In this document: one piece after another, positions 7,931 through 17,330 of the stretch
How the letters are laid out: every line of letters begins with the position of its first letter
Position numbering within the stretch: position 1 is the first letter of the stretch
Origin: Sphingobium sp. 15-1
GTDB lineage: Bacteria; Pseudomonadota; Alphaproteobacteria; Sphingomonadales; Sphingomonadaceae
Direction: 5' to 3'
Length of the DNA stretch: 64,000 nt
NCBI RefSeq assembly: GCF_013375535.1
Contig: NZ_JABXJG010000001.1
Span: 372,001 to 436,000, forward strand
Made by a program: the position numbers and the translations under genes
The notes under the pieces: generated by a model
The model's database searches: none
The model's input: the letters and a program-made list of their open reading frames with translations, nothing else
What the model was told of the DNA's origin: nothing

Positions 7931-9634
7931 CTACTGCCCCTTCACATAAACCCGCTTGCCGCCGATCCAAGTCTCCAGCACCTGCGTTGCGCGGATGTCG
8001 TTCGCGCTGGCGGCGGAAATATCCCGGTCAATCAGCACGAAATCCGCCCGCTGTCCTGGCACCAGACTGCCGAAGCGCTTCTCCGCGAAGCCCGCATAGG
8101 CCGCCTGCCGCGTGAACCCATCCAGCGCCGCCACGAAGCCCACCCGTTGCTCAGGCATCCAGCCGCCCGTTGGCTGCCCTGACGCATCCTCGCGGCTCAT
8201 GGCGGCGGCGATCCCGGCGAAGGGGTTGGGGCTTTCTACCGGCACGTCCGACCCGAAGGCGAGGGGCACGCGATTGTCCAGCATCGCCTTCCACGCATAG
8301 GCGCCCTTCAGCCGGGCCTCGCCCAGTCGCGCCGTCGCCATGCGCCAGTCGGACGTCTCATGTACCGGCTGCATAGAGGCGACGATGCCGAACTGCCCAA
8401 AGCGCGGCAGCTCGGCCGGATCGACGATCTGCGCATGTTCGATGCGCCAGCGCCGATCGCCCTTGTAGGTTTCGCTGAGCTCCTGAACGGCATCCAATAT
8501 TTCGCTGTTGGCCGCGTCTCCGATGGCGTGCACCGCGATCTGGAAATTGTCCATCGCCGCCCGACTCATGATGTTGCGGAGCTGGGTCGAGGGGATCATC
8601 GGCAGCCCACGCTGCCCCGGCGCATCGGCATAGTCCGCCTTCAACCAGGCCCCGCGCGATCCCAGCGCGCCGTCCAGGATCAGCTTGATCCCGCCCATGC
8701 GCAGATGGTCGTCATAGAGCCAGGGCGTCGGCTCCGGCCCGGCGATCAGCACCATGTTGTCAAGGCCATAAGCGTAGGAGATGATCCGCACCCGCAACGC
8801 CCCGCGATCCGCCGACCGCCGGAACGCCTGCCAATCCTCGATGCTGGTGCCCATGTCGGCAATGCCGGTGATGCCCTCCCTCAGCAGCGCCTGCTGCGCC
8901 TTTTCCAAGGCGATGTCGCGATCCTTGGGGGCAGGCGGCGGGACGACCCGCGTCACCAGCTCCATCGCCTTGTCCACGAACACGCCCGCAGGCTTGCCCG
9001 CCGCCATTTCGATGCGTCCGCCGGAAGGAGCCTTGGTCGCGGCGCTGATGTTCGCCGCCTTGATGGCCAGCGAATTGGCCCAACCCGCATGGCCGTCCAC
9101 CCGCTCCAGCCAGACCGGCACATCGCTGACCGCCGCATCCAGTTCGGCGGCGGTCGGGAAGCGGCCAAGCCCCCATATCTCCTGGTTCCAGCCCGTGCCG
9201 ATGATCCATTTCCGCCCCGGATTGGCGGCGGCATAGGCCCTGATCTTCGCCTGCGCATCCGCCAGCGATTTGGTATCCGACAGGTCCAGCGTGATCAGCG
9301 ACAGGCCATAGCCCATGACATGGCCGTGCGCGTCGATCAGGCCGGGGATCAGCGTCTTGCCACCCGCATCCAGCTTGAAATCGAGGCGCTTGGCTTGAAC
9401 CGGCTCCGGCTCATTCTTCCTGCGCTTTTTGGGGCGCACATATTCCGGTTCCTGATAACGATCGGGCAGCAGCCTTTCGACCTTGCCCTCATCGTCGACG
9501 GTCAGCGCCTTGAAGCGCACCAGCCGCCCATTGGCGTCCAGCGCGATGCCGTTCACATTGTCGATCACGCCCGAAGCCAGCGCCACGCCGGGCAGGGCAA
9601 GCGCGGCAACCGCCGCCAGCAGCGCAGCCCTCAT
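7931..9634 (-). CDS. Exported amidohydrolase family protein
   Basis: 567 residues from an ATG overlapping the upstream stop by four bases. A Sec signal peptide (about residues 1-21, ending LPGVALA) is followed by an Amidohydrolase_3-type metal-dependent hydrolase: PGLIDAHGHVMGYG with the HxH pair at H103/H105, later GTGWNQE, MGGIKLILDGALGSRGA, VHAIGDAAN, RRWRIEHAQIV and SMQPVH, and a GSDVPVE aspartate near the end. An insertion rich in Lys/Arg/Glu (residues 66-82) interrupts the small beta-domain. Relatives act on N-acyl amines, formamides or related amides; the substrate is unknown. It is co-transcribed with the dehydrogenase at 9631. Confidence 0.85.
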   Translation of the reverse strand: MRAALLAAVAALALPGVALASGVIDNVNGIALDANGRLVRFKALTVDDEGKVERLLPDRYQEPEYVRPKKRRKNEPEPVQAKRLDFKLDAGGKTLIPGLIDAHGHVMGYGLSLITLDLSDTKSLADAQAKIRAYAAANPGRKWIIGTGWNQEIWGLGRFPTAAELDAAVSDVPVWLERVDGHAGWANSLAIKAANISAATKAPSGGRIEMAAGKPAGVFVDKAMELVTRVVPPPAPKDRDIALEKAQQALLREGITGIADMGTSIEDWQAFRRSADRGALRVRIISYAYGLDNMVLIAGPEPTPWLYDDHLRMGGIKLILDGALGSRGAWLKADYADAPGQRGLPMIPSTQLRNIMSRAAMDNFQIAVHAIGDAANSEILDAVQELSETYKGDRRWRIEHAQIVDPAELPRFGQFGIVASMQPVHETSDWRMATARLGEARLKGAYAWKAMLDNRVPLAFGSDVPVESPNPFAGIAAAMSREDASGQPTGGWMPEQRVGFVAALDGFTRQAAYAGFAEKRFGSLVPGQRADFVLIDRDISAASANDIRATQVLETWIGGKRVYVKGQ

Positions 9635-10500
9635 GCCCGCGTGATCCGCCGCACCAGCGCGCTGGTATCCTGCCGATGCCCGCCCATCGCCTGCACATCG
9701 GCAAAGAACTGATCGATCAGCGCCGTCACCGGCAAGGTCGCGCCATTGGCCCGCGCTTCCTCCAGCGCCAGCCCCAGATCCTTGCGCATCCAGTCCACCG
9801 CGAAGCCGAAGTCGAAACTGTCCGCCGCCATCGTCTTCCAATAATTGTCCATCTGCCAGCTTTGCGCCGCGCCGCCTGAAATCGCATCGAAGGTCTTGTC
9901 CAGGTCCAGCTCTGCCGCCTGCGCGAAACGCAGCGCTTCCGCGAGGCCCTGCACCACGCCCGCGATGCAGATTTGGTTCACCATCTTGGCGGTCTGGCCC
10001 GCGCCGGCGCGCCCGACATGGACGATGCGCGGCGCATAAGCCTGCATCACGATCCTGGCCGCAGCGACCGCCGGTTCGCTGCCGCCGCACATGATGGCAA
10101 GGCGGCCCTTTTCCGCGCCCGCCTGCCCGCCCGTCACCGGCGCGTCGACGCAATGCAGCCCCCGGCTTTCGCCCTCCACGAACAATTGCCGCGCAATGCG
10201 CGCCGATACCGTCGTATGGTCGATGAACAGCCCGCCGGGCTTCATCGATCGAAAGGCGCCGTCGCGGCCCAGAGTGATCTGGCTGAGGTCATCGTCAGTG
10301 CCGACGCAGCTTATGACGATCTCCGCATCCTCGGCCGCCTTGGCCGGGCTGATCGCGACCGCGCCGCCATAGGCCTCCGCCCAGCGCTTCGCCTTGCCGA
10401 TGGAGCGGTTGTAGACGGTGAGCTGATGCCCGGCCTTCGCCAGATGTCCCGCAATTGGGCCGCCCATGACGCCCAGGCCGATAAACGCGATTTTAGCCAT
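9631..10500 (-). CDS. NAD(P)-dependent beta-hydroxyacid dehydrogenase (3-hydroxyisobutyrate dehydrogenase family)
   Basis: 289 residues. The N-terminal Rossmann fold begins with IAFIGLGVMGGPIAGHL (residues 4-20). DAPVTGGQAGAEKG is the substrate-binding motif and GQTAKMVNQ carries the catalytic lysine; the C-terminal helical domain matches the HIBADH dimerisation region. The family oxidises 3-hydroxyisobutyrate, tartronate semialdehyde or similar hydroxyacids, and some members reduce imines or succinic semialdehyde, so the substrate is open. It is divergently oriented to ilvA across 97 bp and overlaps the amidohydrolase start by four bases. Confidence 0.88.
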   Translation of the reverse strand: MAKIAFIGLGVMGGPIAGHLAKAGHQLTVYNRSIGKAKRWAEAYGGAVAISPAKAAEDAEIVISCVGTDDDLSQITLGRDGAFRSMKPGGLFIDHTTVSARIARQLFVEGESRGLHCVDAPVTGGQAGAEKGRLAIMCGGSEPAVAAARIVMQAYAPRIVHVGRAGAGQTAKMVNQICIAGVVQGLAEALRFAQAAELDLDKTFDAISGGAAQSWQMDNYWKTMAADSFDFGFAVDWMRKDLGLALEEARANGATLPVTALIDQFFADVQAMGGHRQDTSALVRRITRA

Positions 10501-10597
10501 ATGCCTCGATCAGTTAGATGCGCGCCCGCAAGCCATAGGCAGAGTTTTCCGTCAGTGCCAGTTCCTTCCGCCGCAATTTTCGGTTAGGTGCGCACCC

Positions 10598-11845
10598 ATG
10601 AACACGCTGACCAAGATCGAGAGCGCCACGCCGCTGCCCATTTCCGTCGACGACATATTGGCGGCGCGGGTGCGCATTTCGGGCTCCGTCGTGCATACCC
10701 CGACGCTGGTCAGCCAGACGCTGTCGACCATGTTCGGCTGCAAAGTCTATCTGAAGTTCGAGAATCTCCAGTTCACGGCGGCCTATAAGGAGCGCGGCGC
10801 GCTCAACCGCCTGCTGCAACTGGACGAGAAGGCGAAGAAGAAGGGCATCATCGCCGCATCGGCTGGCAACCATGCGCAGGGCCTGGCCTATCATGGCAAG
10901 CGTCTGGGCGTGCCCGTCACCATCGTGATGCCGACCACCACCCCGACGGTGAAGGTCACGCAGACGCAAGGACATGGCGCCACGGTCGTCCAGTTTGGCG
11001 AGAAGTTCGACGACGCCTATGCCCATGCCCGCAAGCTGGAGGTGGAGCAGGGCCTGACCTTCGTCCATCCCTTCGACGAGCCGGACATCATGGCCGGGCA
11101 GGGCACGGTTGCGCTGGAGATGCTGGAGGACGCGCCGGAGATCGACACGCTGATCATCCCGATCGGCGGCGGCGGCCTGTTTTCCGGCGTGGCGACGGCG
11201 GCCAAGGCGATGAAGCCGGACATCAAGGTCTATGGCGTGCAGGCTGAGCTGTATCCCTCGATGTACGATTATATCAAGGGCGCGAACCTGCCCTGTGACG
11301 GCGACACGCTGGCGGAGGGCATTGCCGTCAAGCAGCCGGGCGAACTCACCCGCCGTTTCGTCGAGCGGCTGGCCGACGATGTGCTGCTGGTCAGCGAGCG
11401 TCATCTGGAGGAAGCGGTGAGCCTGCTGCTCCAGATCGAAAAGACCGTGGTGGAGGGGGCGGGAGCCGCGGGCCTCGCCGCGCTGCTGACGCACAAGCAG
11501 GAGTTTGCCGGGCGCAAGGTCGGCCTGATCCTGACCGGCGGCAATATCGACACGCGCCTGCTGGCGAATGTCCTGCTGCGCGATCTGGCGCGATCGGGCC
11601 GGTTGGCGCGGTTGCGGATCATCCTTCAGGACCGGCCGGGCGCGCTGTTTCATGTGGCGCGCATCTTCGACCAGGAGGCGGTCAATATCCTCGAACTTTC
11701 GCACCAGCGGATTTTCACCAATCTGCCGGCCAAGGGCCTCAGCCTCGACGTCGAGTGCGAGACGCGCGACGGCGCTCATCTGGAGCGCCTGATCGCCGCG
11801 CTGCGTGAAGTGGGCTATGAGGTTGCGCCGATCGAAGTCGCCTAG
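10598..11845 (+). CDS. ilvA: Threonine ammonia-lyase (threonine dehydratase) with ACT domain
   Basis: 415 residues from ATG at 10598. The pyridoxal-phosphate lysine is K64 in AAYKERGALN; ASAGNHAQG binds substrate and IPIGGGGLFSG holds the phosphate of PLP. A C-terminal ACT domain (about residues 330-410, containing DRPGALFHVARIF) makes this the medium-length, single-ACT form. It converts threonine to 2-oxobutanoate and ammonia, the first committed step to isoleucine, or acts catabolically; the ACT domain suggests amino-acid feedback. The TAG stop lies inside the terminal inverted repeat of the element at 11841-11988. Confidence 0.92.
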   Translation: MNTLTKIESATPLPISVDDILAARVRISGSVVHTPTLVSQTLSTMFGCKVYLKFENLQFTAAYKERGALNRLLQLDEKAKKKGIIAASAGNHAQGLAYHGKRLGVPVTIVMPTTTPTVKVTQTQGHGATVVQFGEKFDDAYAHARKLEVEQGLTFVHPFDEPDIMAGQGTVALEMLEDAPEIDTLIIPIGGGGLFSGVATAAKAMKPDIKVYGVQAELYPSMYDYIKGANLPCDGDTLAEGIAVKQPGELTRRFVERLADDVLLVSERHLEEAVSLLLQIEKTVVEGAGAAGLAALLTHKQEFAGRKVGLILTGGNIDTRLLANVLLRDLARSGRLARLRIILQDRPGALFHVARIFDQEAVNILELSHQRIFTNLPAKGLSLDVECETRDGAHLERLIAALREVGYEVAPIEVA

Positions 11846-11988
11846 GGTGTGGGGATTCAGCCCATGGCGGGCTGCAAATCGCGGCTTTCTGCGCTTCCGG
11901 TGCTCACGACCTTCATGGTCGCTGCGCGCCGGTTCTCGAAATCCACGATTTTCGCCTCACCCTGAGCTGAATCCCCACACACCCTAGG
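11841..11988. mobile_element. Putative 148-bp MITE-like element abutting ilvA
   Basis: Near-perfect terminal inverted repeats of 20-22 bp: CCTAGGGTGTGGGGATTCAG at 11841-11860 and its reverse complement with a two-base insertion at 11967-11988. It encodes nothing convincing. CCTAGG at both ends is compatible with a duplicated CTAG target, and the ilvA TAG stop sits inside the left end. The remaining interval to bpt holds only the repeat at 12059. Calling it mobile is inference: no transposase is present in the window. Confidence 0.55.
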
Positions 11989-12058
11989 CCGGGCAAGGGG
12001 TTGGGGACGAAGATGGGTGGGTGGCAGACGGCTACTTGCGCCGTTTTCCAGAAACATA

Positions 12059-12150
12059 CCGTGCTCTTGCGAAGGCAGGAGCCCAGTCCTGCCTTCCGTC
12101 TATCATCGCATCGTTTGAACTGGGCTCCCTGCCTTCGCAGGAGCATGGTG
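12059..12150. repeat. Hairpin-doublet repeat, copy 2
   Basis: Two inverted hairpin arms (left GTGCTCTTGCGAAGGCAGG, right with CCTTCGCAGGAGCATGG) flank a spacer of about 45 bp with the shared CCCAGTCCTGCC and GAACTGGG ends. It sits in the 470-bp gap between ilvA and bpt. Confidence 0.85.
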
Positions 12151-12316
12151 TGCATAACGTCCGCAACCGGCCATTTCCGGCCTATTCCATAAGTCCCTGC
12201 TTCTTCTCTGCCGCTTAACCATTTTTCGTGGTAAATAAACTTTTCACAGCGGCCCGCGGACGGCATAGTCGACTCATGAATCAGGGGTCGGGCAGCGCTG
12301 TGGGGGAGATGCGGTT

Positions 12317-13135
12317 GTGAGTGCGCCTTTCCGCTTTCCGCGCTTCTTTGTGACCAACCCCAGCCCTTGCCCCTATCTGCCGGGCAAGAGTGAGCGGAAA
12401 GTGTTCACCGAACTGAGCGGCGACAACGCATCGGAGCTGAACGACGCGCTTGGCCGCATCGGCTTCCGCCGCAGCCAGAACGTCGCCTATCGCCCAAGCT
12501 GCGCGGATTGCTCCGCCTGCGTGTCGGTGCGCGTCGTCGCGGGTGAGTTCGAACCCAATGCGACCCAGCGCAAATTGCTGCGCAAGAATGAAGACCTGGT
12601 CATCACCGCTTGCAAGCCCTGGTCGACGGAGGAGCAGTTCGCGCTGCTCCAGCGCTATCTGCGTGCGCGTCATCCCGGCGGCGGCATGACCGAAATGGAT
12701 GAGATGGACTTTGCCGACATGGTCGAACAGACCCCGGTGGAAAGCCATGTCGTCGAATATCGCGAACCGGGCGAGGATGGCCGTCCCGGCAAGCTGATCG
12801 GCGCCTGCCTGACCGATCGGCAGGGCGATGGCCTGTCGATGATCTACAGCTTCTTCGATACGGAGCTGGAGCATCGCAAGGGCCTCGGCAATTTCATCAT
12901 CATGGACCATATATTGCGCGCGGCGAAGGCCGGGTTGCCCTATGTCTATCTGGGCTATTGGGTCGAGGGATCGCAGCGGATGCAATATAAGATCCGCTAT
13001 CGGCCGCTGGAAAGACTGAGCCGCAACGGCTGGACCCGGTTCGATCCTGAGGAGCAGGTTCAGGCCGTGCGGGAGGCGGAGAGCCGCGATGAGCCCGCGC
13101 TGCCGCGTGAACTGGCGGCGATCTTCCGCAAATAG
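12317..13135 (+). CDS. bpt: Aspartate/glutamate leucyltransferase (Bpt-type arginyltransferase family)
   Basis: 272 residues from GTG at 12317. The N-terminal ATE domain has PCPYLPG, then [15 protein letters not shown] with the conserved cysteines C62, C65 and C68, and the C-terminal domain shows [32 protein letters not shown] and the RYRPLE ending typical of the bacterial family. These enzymes transfer leucine from Leu-tRNA to proteins with N-terminal Asp or Glu, marking them for ClpS/ClpAP (N-degron pathway). Length is close to the family norm. The gene stands alone, preceded by a long A/T-richer leader. Confidence 0.92.
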   Translation: MSAPFRFPRFFVTNPSPCPYLPGKSERKVFTELSGDNASELNDALGRIGFRRSQNVAYRPSCADCSACVSVRVVAGEFEPNATQRKLLRKNEDLVITACKPWSTEEQFALLQRYLRARHPGGGMTEMDEMDFADMVEQTPVESHVVEYREPGEDGRPGKLIGACLTDRQGDGLSMIYSFFDTELEHRKGLGNFIIMDHILRAAKAGLPYVYLGYWVEGSQRMQYKIRYRPLERLSRNGWTRFDPEEQVQAVREAESRDEPALPRELAAIFRK

Positions 13136-13308
13136 CCGCATCATCTTGATCGCTGAGCATCGGTCCGTCTCAATCCGCGTGGTTGGCCGGGAACGGCTTT
13201 GCGCCGTTGCGGATTGATTTCACGCTACGGCATTGGAAAGCTTATTTAACTTTTTACGCTACTGCATTCGGATGGATGGCAGGAACAGCGATGGATCAGG
13301 GCCGGTAG

Positions 13309-15831
13309 ATGGACCGTTTTGCTGATCGCAGATTTGGCGGATTTGCTTCCGAACTGGCTCAGGACGGGCTGGAATGGGATGCGTTTCATTACCGCAACGA
13401 ATTGCTCTTCTCTCCGGTCTTTCAGCGCGTCTCGCCGCCGCTGATTCGCTGGATCGCGGATTCTCGCGGGCGCGTCTTGTCGCGGGAGATCGCCTCGGAG
13501 CTATTCGCGCGCCATTTTTACTCCGACATGACGGGCAATAGCTGGCGCGCCATGCTGGACCGGCGCGACTGCAAGGCGCTGGCCGACGCGGCGAAGCAAT
13601 CGTCCAGGCCCGGCCCGATTCCCGTCCGGATGCGTACCGTGTCGGGGGAGACCAGATCGGGGATCGTGCGCATGACGCTGGTCATGGAGCCGGACGAGGC
13701 GCCGCTCTGGTACGGCACGCTAGAGGATATTGACGAGCGCCATGACCGGGATCGCCGGGCCTTGGCCGATGCGCTGGCGGAAAGCCGGCAGCATTATCGC
13801 TGGTCGGTCGAACTCAACCCCCAGGTGCCCTGGACCGCCGCGCCCAACGGTGCGATCGAGGAAATCGGGCCGCGTTGGCAGGATTTGACCGGCATGGCCC
13901 CGGTCCAGGCGCAGGGCGTTGGATGGATCGATGCGCTGCACCCCGACGATGTCGAACGGACGATGGCGATCTGGTCGAAAAGGCTGCGCTCGGGCGACCC
14001 GGTGGATGTGGACTATCGGCTGCGTCTGGCCGACGGCAGCTATCGCTGGATGCGCTCGCGGGCGTCGGCGCGACGGGACGCGAAGGGCCGGATCGTGCGC
14101 TGGTACGGCACGCTGGAGGATATTCACGCGCAGAAGCTGGCGCAGCGTGAACTGGCGGACAGCGAGGAACGGTTCCGCCTGGCGGTGCAGTCGGCGCGCC
14201 TGGGCATTTGGGATTTCGACGCGGTCGCGGGCACGCGGACATGGTCGCGGGAGTTCCGCTCGATGCTGGGCCTGTCCGATACCGAACCGGCGACCAGCGA
14301 ACTGGCGCTAAGGCTGGTGCATCCGGAGGACCGGTCCCGCCTGGCCGCGATGCTCGACGCCGTGGCAAGCGATCGCATGCCGCCGCATTTCGAGGCGACG
14401 CTCCGGGTATACAGGGCCGATACCGGCGCCCTGCGTTGGATCAAAAGCGTCGGATGGAGCAGTTTTTCGGATTCCGGCCGGCCGCTGCGCGTCATCGTCA
14501 CCTTCCAGGACGTCACGGAGGAGAGGAGCAGCGAGGAACGTATCCGCTGGGCCGCGACTCATGATCCGATGACCCGCATGCCCAATCGCGCGCTGTGGCA
14601 GGCGACGCTGGACGACATGACGGAGCAGGCTCGCCGGACGGGCGAGAGCTTTGGCCTGATCCTGGTCGATATAGACGATCTGAAACGGACCAACGACATG
14701 CTGGGCCATGATGCGGGCGATGCGCTGCTTTGCGGTTTCGCCCAACGGTTCGCCTCTTGCGCGCCGGCTGACGCCATGGTCGGGCGGCTGGGCGGCGACG
14801 AGTTCGGCATGATCGCGCCGTCGCTGGCCAGTTGCGCGGCGCTGGCGGAATGGAGCGCCGAATTGCTGGGCGGCGTGCGCGCGCCCTATGTCCATAATGG
14901 CCGCTCGCTTGATTACGGCATCAGCATGGGCGGCGCCGTATTTGGCGAACATGGCAATGACGCGGCCGAATTGCTGAAGGCGGCGGACCTGGCGCTTTAC
15001 GCATCGAAATCATCGGGACGGGGCCGGTTGACGCTCTTCCAGTCGCAACTGCGCGCCGAAGCGCAGCAGCGCAGTTCGATGATCCACATGGCGCGGCAGG
15101 CCATAGCGGACGATCTGGTGGTGCCCTATTATCAGCCCAAGTCCGATATGAAGACGGGCCGGATATTGGGTTATGAAGCGCTTTTGCGTTGGCAGCATCC
15201 CCGCACCGGCGTCCATGCGCCCGACAGCATCGCCGCGGCGTTCGACAATGCGGAAATCGCCGTCGAACTCACGGAAAAGATGCTGGCCAAGGTGGTCCGC
15301 GACGTCGATCGCTGGCTCAGGGCGGGCTATGATCCGGGCCGCGTCGCCATCAACGCTTCGGCCGCCGATTTCATGCAGCATGACTTTGCCGGCTATGTCC
15401 TCGACCATCTCGCGCGTTGCGCCATCCCGCCGCAGCGGTTCGAGGTCGAAGTGACGGAGACGGTGTTCCTGGGCCGTGGCGCGGAGCAGGTGGAGCGCGC
15501 CCTGCATCGCCTGTCCGCGGCGGGGGTGCGGATCGCGCTGGACGATTTCGGCACCGGTTACGCGTCGCTCAGCCATTTGAAGCAATATCCCGTCGACGTG
15601 CTGAAGATCGATCGCAGTTTCATCAACAATATCGAACAGGATGCGGGGGACGCCGTCATCGTCGACGCCATCGTGAAGCTGGGCAGCAGCCTGGGCATGG
15701 AGGTCGTGGCCGAAGGCGTGGAGACGCCGGGGCAGGTCGACCTGCTGATCGCGCGCGGCTGCACCATCGGTCAGGGCTATCTGATGGGCCGGCCGCGGCC
15801 CTGGGCGGCGGTGCGCTCGCAGGCCGCGTAA
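13309..15831 (+). CDS. PAS-PAS-GGDEF-EAL cyclic-di-GMP protein
   Basis: 840 residues, cytoplasmic, with no signal or membrane segment. Two clear PAS/PAC units lie at roughly residues 165-275 and 285-405, and the first 160 residues may hold a degenerate third. The diguanylate cyclase domain has an intact GGDEF near residue 495. The phosphodiesterase domain has EALLRW (about residue 622), NASAADF, EVEVTETVFL, DDFGTGYASL and KIDRSFI intact. Both active sites therefore look competent; the net activity cannot be predicted. PAS domains suggest control by a small ligand, redox or light. It is monocistronic by spacing. Confidence 0.93.
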   Translation: MDRFADRRFGGFASELAQDGLEWDAFHYRNELLFSPVFQRVSPPLIRWIADSRGRVLSREIASELFARHFYSDMTGNSWRAMLDRRDCKALADAAKQSSRPGPIPVRMRTVSGETRSGIVRMTLVMEPDEAPLWYGTLEDIDERHDRDRRALADALAESRQHYRWSVELNPQVPWTAAPNGAIEEIGPRWQDLTGMAPVQAQGVGWIDALHPDDVERTMAIWSKRLRSGDPVDVDYRLRLADGSYRWMRSRASARRDAKGRIVRWYGTLEDIHAQKLAQRELADSEERFRLAVQSARLGIWDFDAVAGTRTWSREFRSMLGLSDTEPATSELALRLVHPEDRSRLAAMLDAVASDRMPPHFEATLRVYRADTGALRWIKSVGWSSFSDSGRPLRVIVTFQDVTEERSSEERIRWAATHDPMTRMPNRALWQATLDDMTEQARRTGESFGLILVDIDDLKRTNDMLGHDAGDALLCGFAQRFASCAPADAMVGRLGGDEFGMIAPSLASCAALAEWSAELLGGVRAPYVHNGRSLDYGISMGGAVFGEHGNDAAELLKAADLALYASKSSGRGRLTLFQSQLRAEAQQRSSMIHMARQAIADDLVVPYYQPKSDMKTGRILGYEALLRWQHPRTGVHAPDSIAAAFDNAEIAVELTEKMLAKVVRDVDRWLRAGYDPGRVAINASAADFMQHDFAGYVLDHLARCAIPPQRFEVEVTETVFLGRGAEQVERALHRLSAAGVRIALDDFGTGYASLSHLKQYPVDVLKIDRSFINNIEQDAGDAVIVDAIVKLGSSLGMEVVAEGVETPGQVDLLIARGCTIGQGYLMGRPRPWAAVRSQAA

Positions 15832-15854
15832 GGTTTTACCTACTCAGGAAAACG

Positions 15855-16658
15855 CTAGCGCGCCTTTCGCCTTCGCGCGGGAACCTCGGTCACATAGGTG
15901 CGGGTGGTCGTGACAGCGGGTTGGATCACCACGGTCGTGGTGGTGGTGCCCGGATAATAATAGCCGCCCGATAGGAAGCCGGGAGTCTGTGTCGTCGTGA
16001 CCACCGGTTCGCCCGGAGCGGCAGGGCGGCTCATCGGATGCGGCGCGGCGGCATAGGGCGGCGGGTCGAAATCGACGCCGGGGCCGCGGCTCACCTGACC
16101 TTCGAAGCGGCCTTCATAATCGCCGCTATAGGTCTTGCCGTCCTTGTCGCGCCAGGTGCCGCTCCAGCGGCCTTCGTAGCCCAGCGGCGGCGAAGGCGGG
16201 CCTTCAGGCGCCGTTACTTCGTCGTCATAGCGCAGGCCGGGCGGGGGCGGGCCGTCACCGCCCTGATCCCCCCACTCGACATCGCTGCGATAGTCGCGCA
16301 CGCGGCCGGCGCGATCGGTCATCACCGCATCGTCATAATAGCGCGACCAGCCATAGCCGCTGGCCGGCGCGGGTAGGCTGTAAGCGCCATAATTGCGGAT
16401 ATAATAAGCAGGGCTGATCCAGTAGCGGGGCAGCACATAGCCGACGACCGGCCGGCGATAGGCGGCCCAGCCGCCGGGCGCGTGCCAGCCCGCATACCAG
16501 CGGCCGCTATAGCGAGGGCCCCAGCGGTGAACGGCCGTCCCCCAATTCTGCGCCGGCCGCGCCGTGCCGCCTTTCATCACGGGACCGTGTGCGAAAACAG
16601 GTGTCGTCATCCCGATCGTCAGGCAGGCCCCCGCCAGGATGATGCTCCGGATATGCAT
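15855..16658 (-). CDS. RcnB-like exported protein
   Basis: 267 residues with a cleavable signal peptide (ending TPVFA). The region around residues 70-125, with VLPRYWI, a Tyr/Trp-rich GYGWSRYYDDAVM and a following GRVRD, fits the RcnB/DUF1236-like repeat of periplasmic proteins linked in Escherichia coli to nickel/cobalt homeostasis. The middle (about residues 140-190) carries a YEGRWSGTWRDKDGKTYSGDYEG segment like that seen in sphingomonad exported proteins, followed by a Thr/Val-rich tail and a very basic C-terminus. Metal function is not shown by any obvious ligand cluster. No partner gene is adjacent. Confidence 0.65.
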   Translation of the reverse strand: MHIRSIILAGACLTIGMTTPVFAHGPVMKGGTARPAQNWGTAVHRWGPRYSGRWYAGWHAPGGWAAYRRPVVGYVLPRYWISPAYYIRNYGAYSLPAPASGYGWSRYYDDAVMTDRAGRVRDYRSDVEWGDQGGDGPPPPGLRYDDEVTAPEGPPSPPLGYEGRWSGTWRDKDGKTYSGDYEGRFEGQVSRGPGVDFDPPPYAAAPHPMSRPAAPGEPVVTTTQTPGFLSGGYYYPGTTTTTVVIQPAVTTTRTYVTEVPARRRKAR

Positions 16659-16769
16659 GCTCGAAACCCCGTTTTCGGCTGATTTGTTAACGGCTTGTTT
16701 AGCATGATGGGACGCGGCGATCCACGCGTTGGCGGCCTTGTCCTTGTCCCGAAACGGGGCAGAGCCTGT

Positions 16770-17255
16770 TCAGCCCAGCCGCGATCCGATCCGGGCGATC
16801 AGCGCCTCCAGTCCGGCCTTGTCGGCATCGTCGAACCGCGCGGCGACCGGGCTGTCGAGGTCGAGCACCGCGACGATCCGGCCGCCCGCGATCACCGGCA
16901 CGACGATCTCCGAAGCGCTGGCCGCATCGCAGGCGATATGGCCGGGGAAGGCGTGGACATCCTCGACCACCTGCGTCTCGCCGCTGGCCGCCGCCGCGCC
17001 GCATACCCCCTTGCCCAGCGGAATGCGGATGCAGGCCGCCTTGCCCTGAAAAGGGCCGAGGACCAGTCCATCCCCAACCATCCGATAAAAGCCCGCCCAG
17101 TTGAGGTCCGGCAGGAATTGCCAGATGAGCGCCGAGACATTGGCCATATTGGCGATGGCGTCGGGTTCGTCCGCCGTCAGCGCGTCGGCGGCGGAGAGCA
17201 GGTCGTCATAGAGCGTGGCTTTGTCGGCGTCGGCCGGGGGAGCGAAATCGAACAT
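16770..17255 (-). CDS. msrC: Free methionine-(R)-sulfoxide reductase, GAF type
   Basis: 161 residues forming one GAF domain. Cysteines C75, C85 and C109 occur with the same 10- and 24-residue spacings as the catalytic and resolving cysteines of the Escherichia coli and yeast fRMsr enzymes, in the contexts AACIRIPL, GKGVCGAA and GHIACDA. DLNWAGFY and ASEIVVPVI are further family marks. It reduces free methionine-(R)-sulfoxide, repairing oxidised methionine in the cytosol. The gene is on the same strand as arfB upstream but separated by 75 bp. Confidence 0.93.
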   Translation of the reverse strand: MFDFAPPADADKATLYDDLLSAADALTADEPDAIANMANVSALIWQFLPDLNWAGFYRMVGDGLVLGPFQGKAACIRIPLGKGVCGAAAASGETQVVEDVHAFPGHIACDAASASEIVVPVIAGGRIVAVLDLDSPVAARFDDADKAGLEALIARIGSRLG

Positions 17256-17330
17256 GGCCGGGATATAGGGGGTGTCGGGCGCGTCGGCCAGTGTCCCGGT
17301 GGAAGGGAGGCATGATCCGCGCCGCCCGTA

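Noticed and set aside
11841..11988. Rho-independent terminator of ilvA formed by the long inverted repeat
   Set aside because: The arms are over 100 bp apart with no T-run; an inserted element explains the structure better.
16687..16701. CtrA box upstream of the RcnB-like gene (TTAA-N7-TTTA)
   Set aside because: The second half-site has a mismatch and lacks the C that follows in strong sites, so it is below the standard used for the other two.
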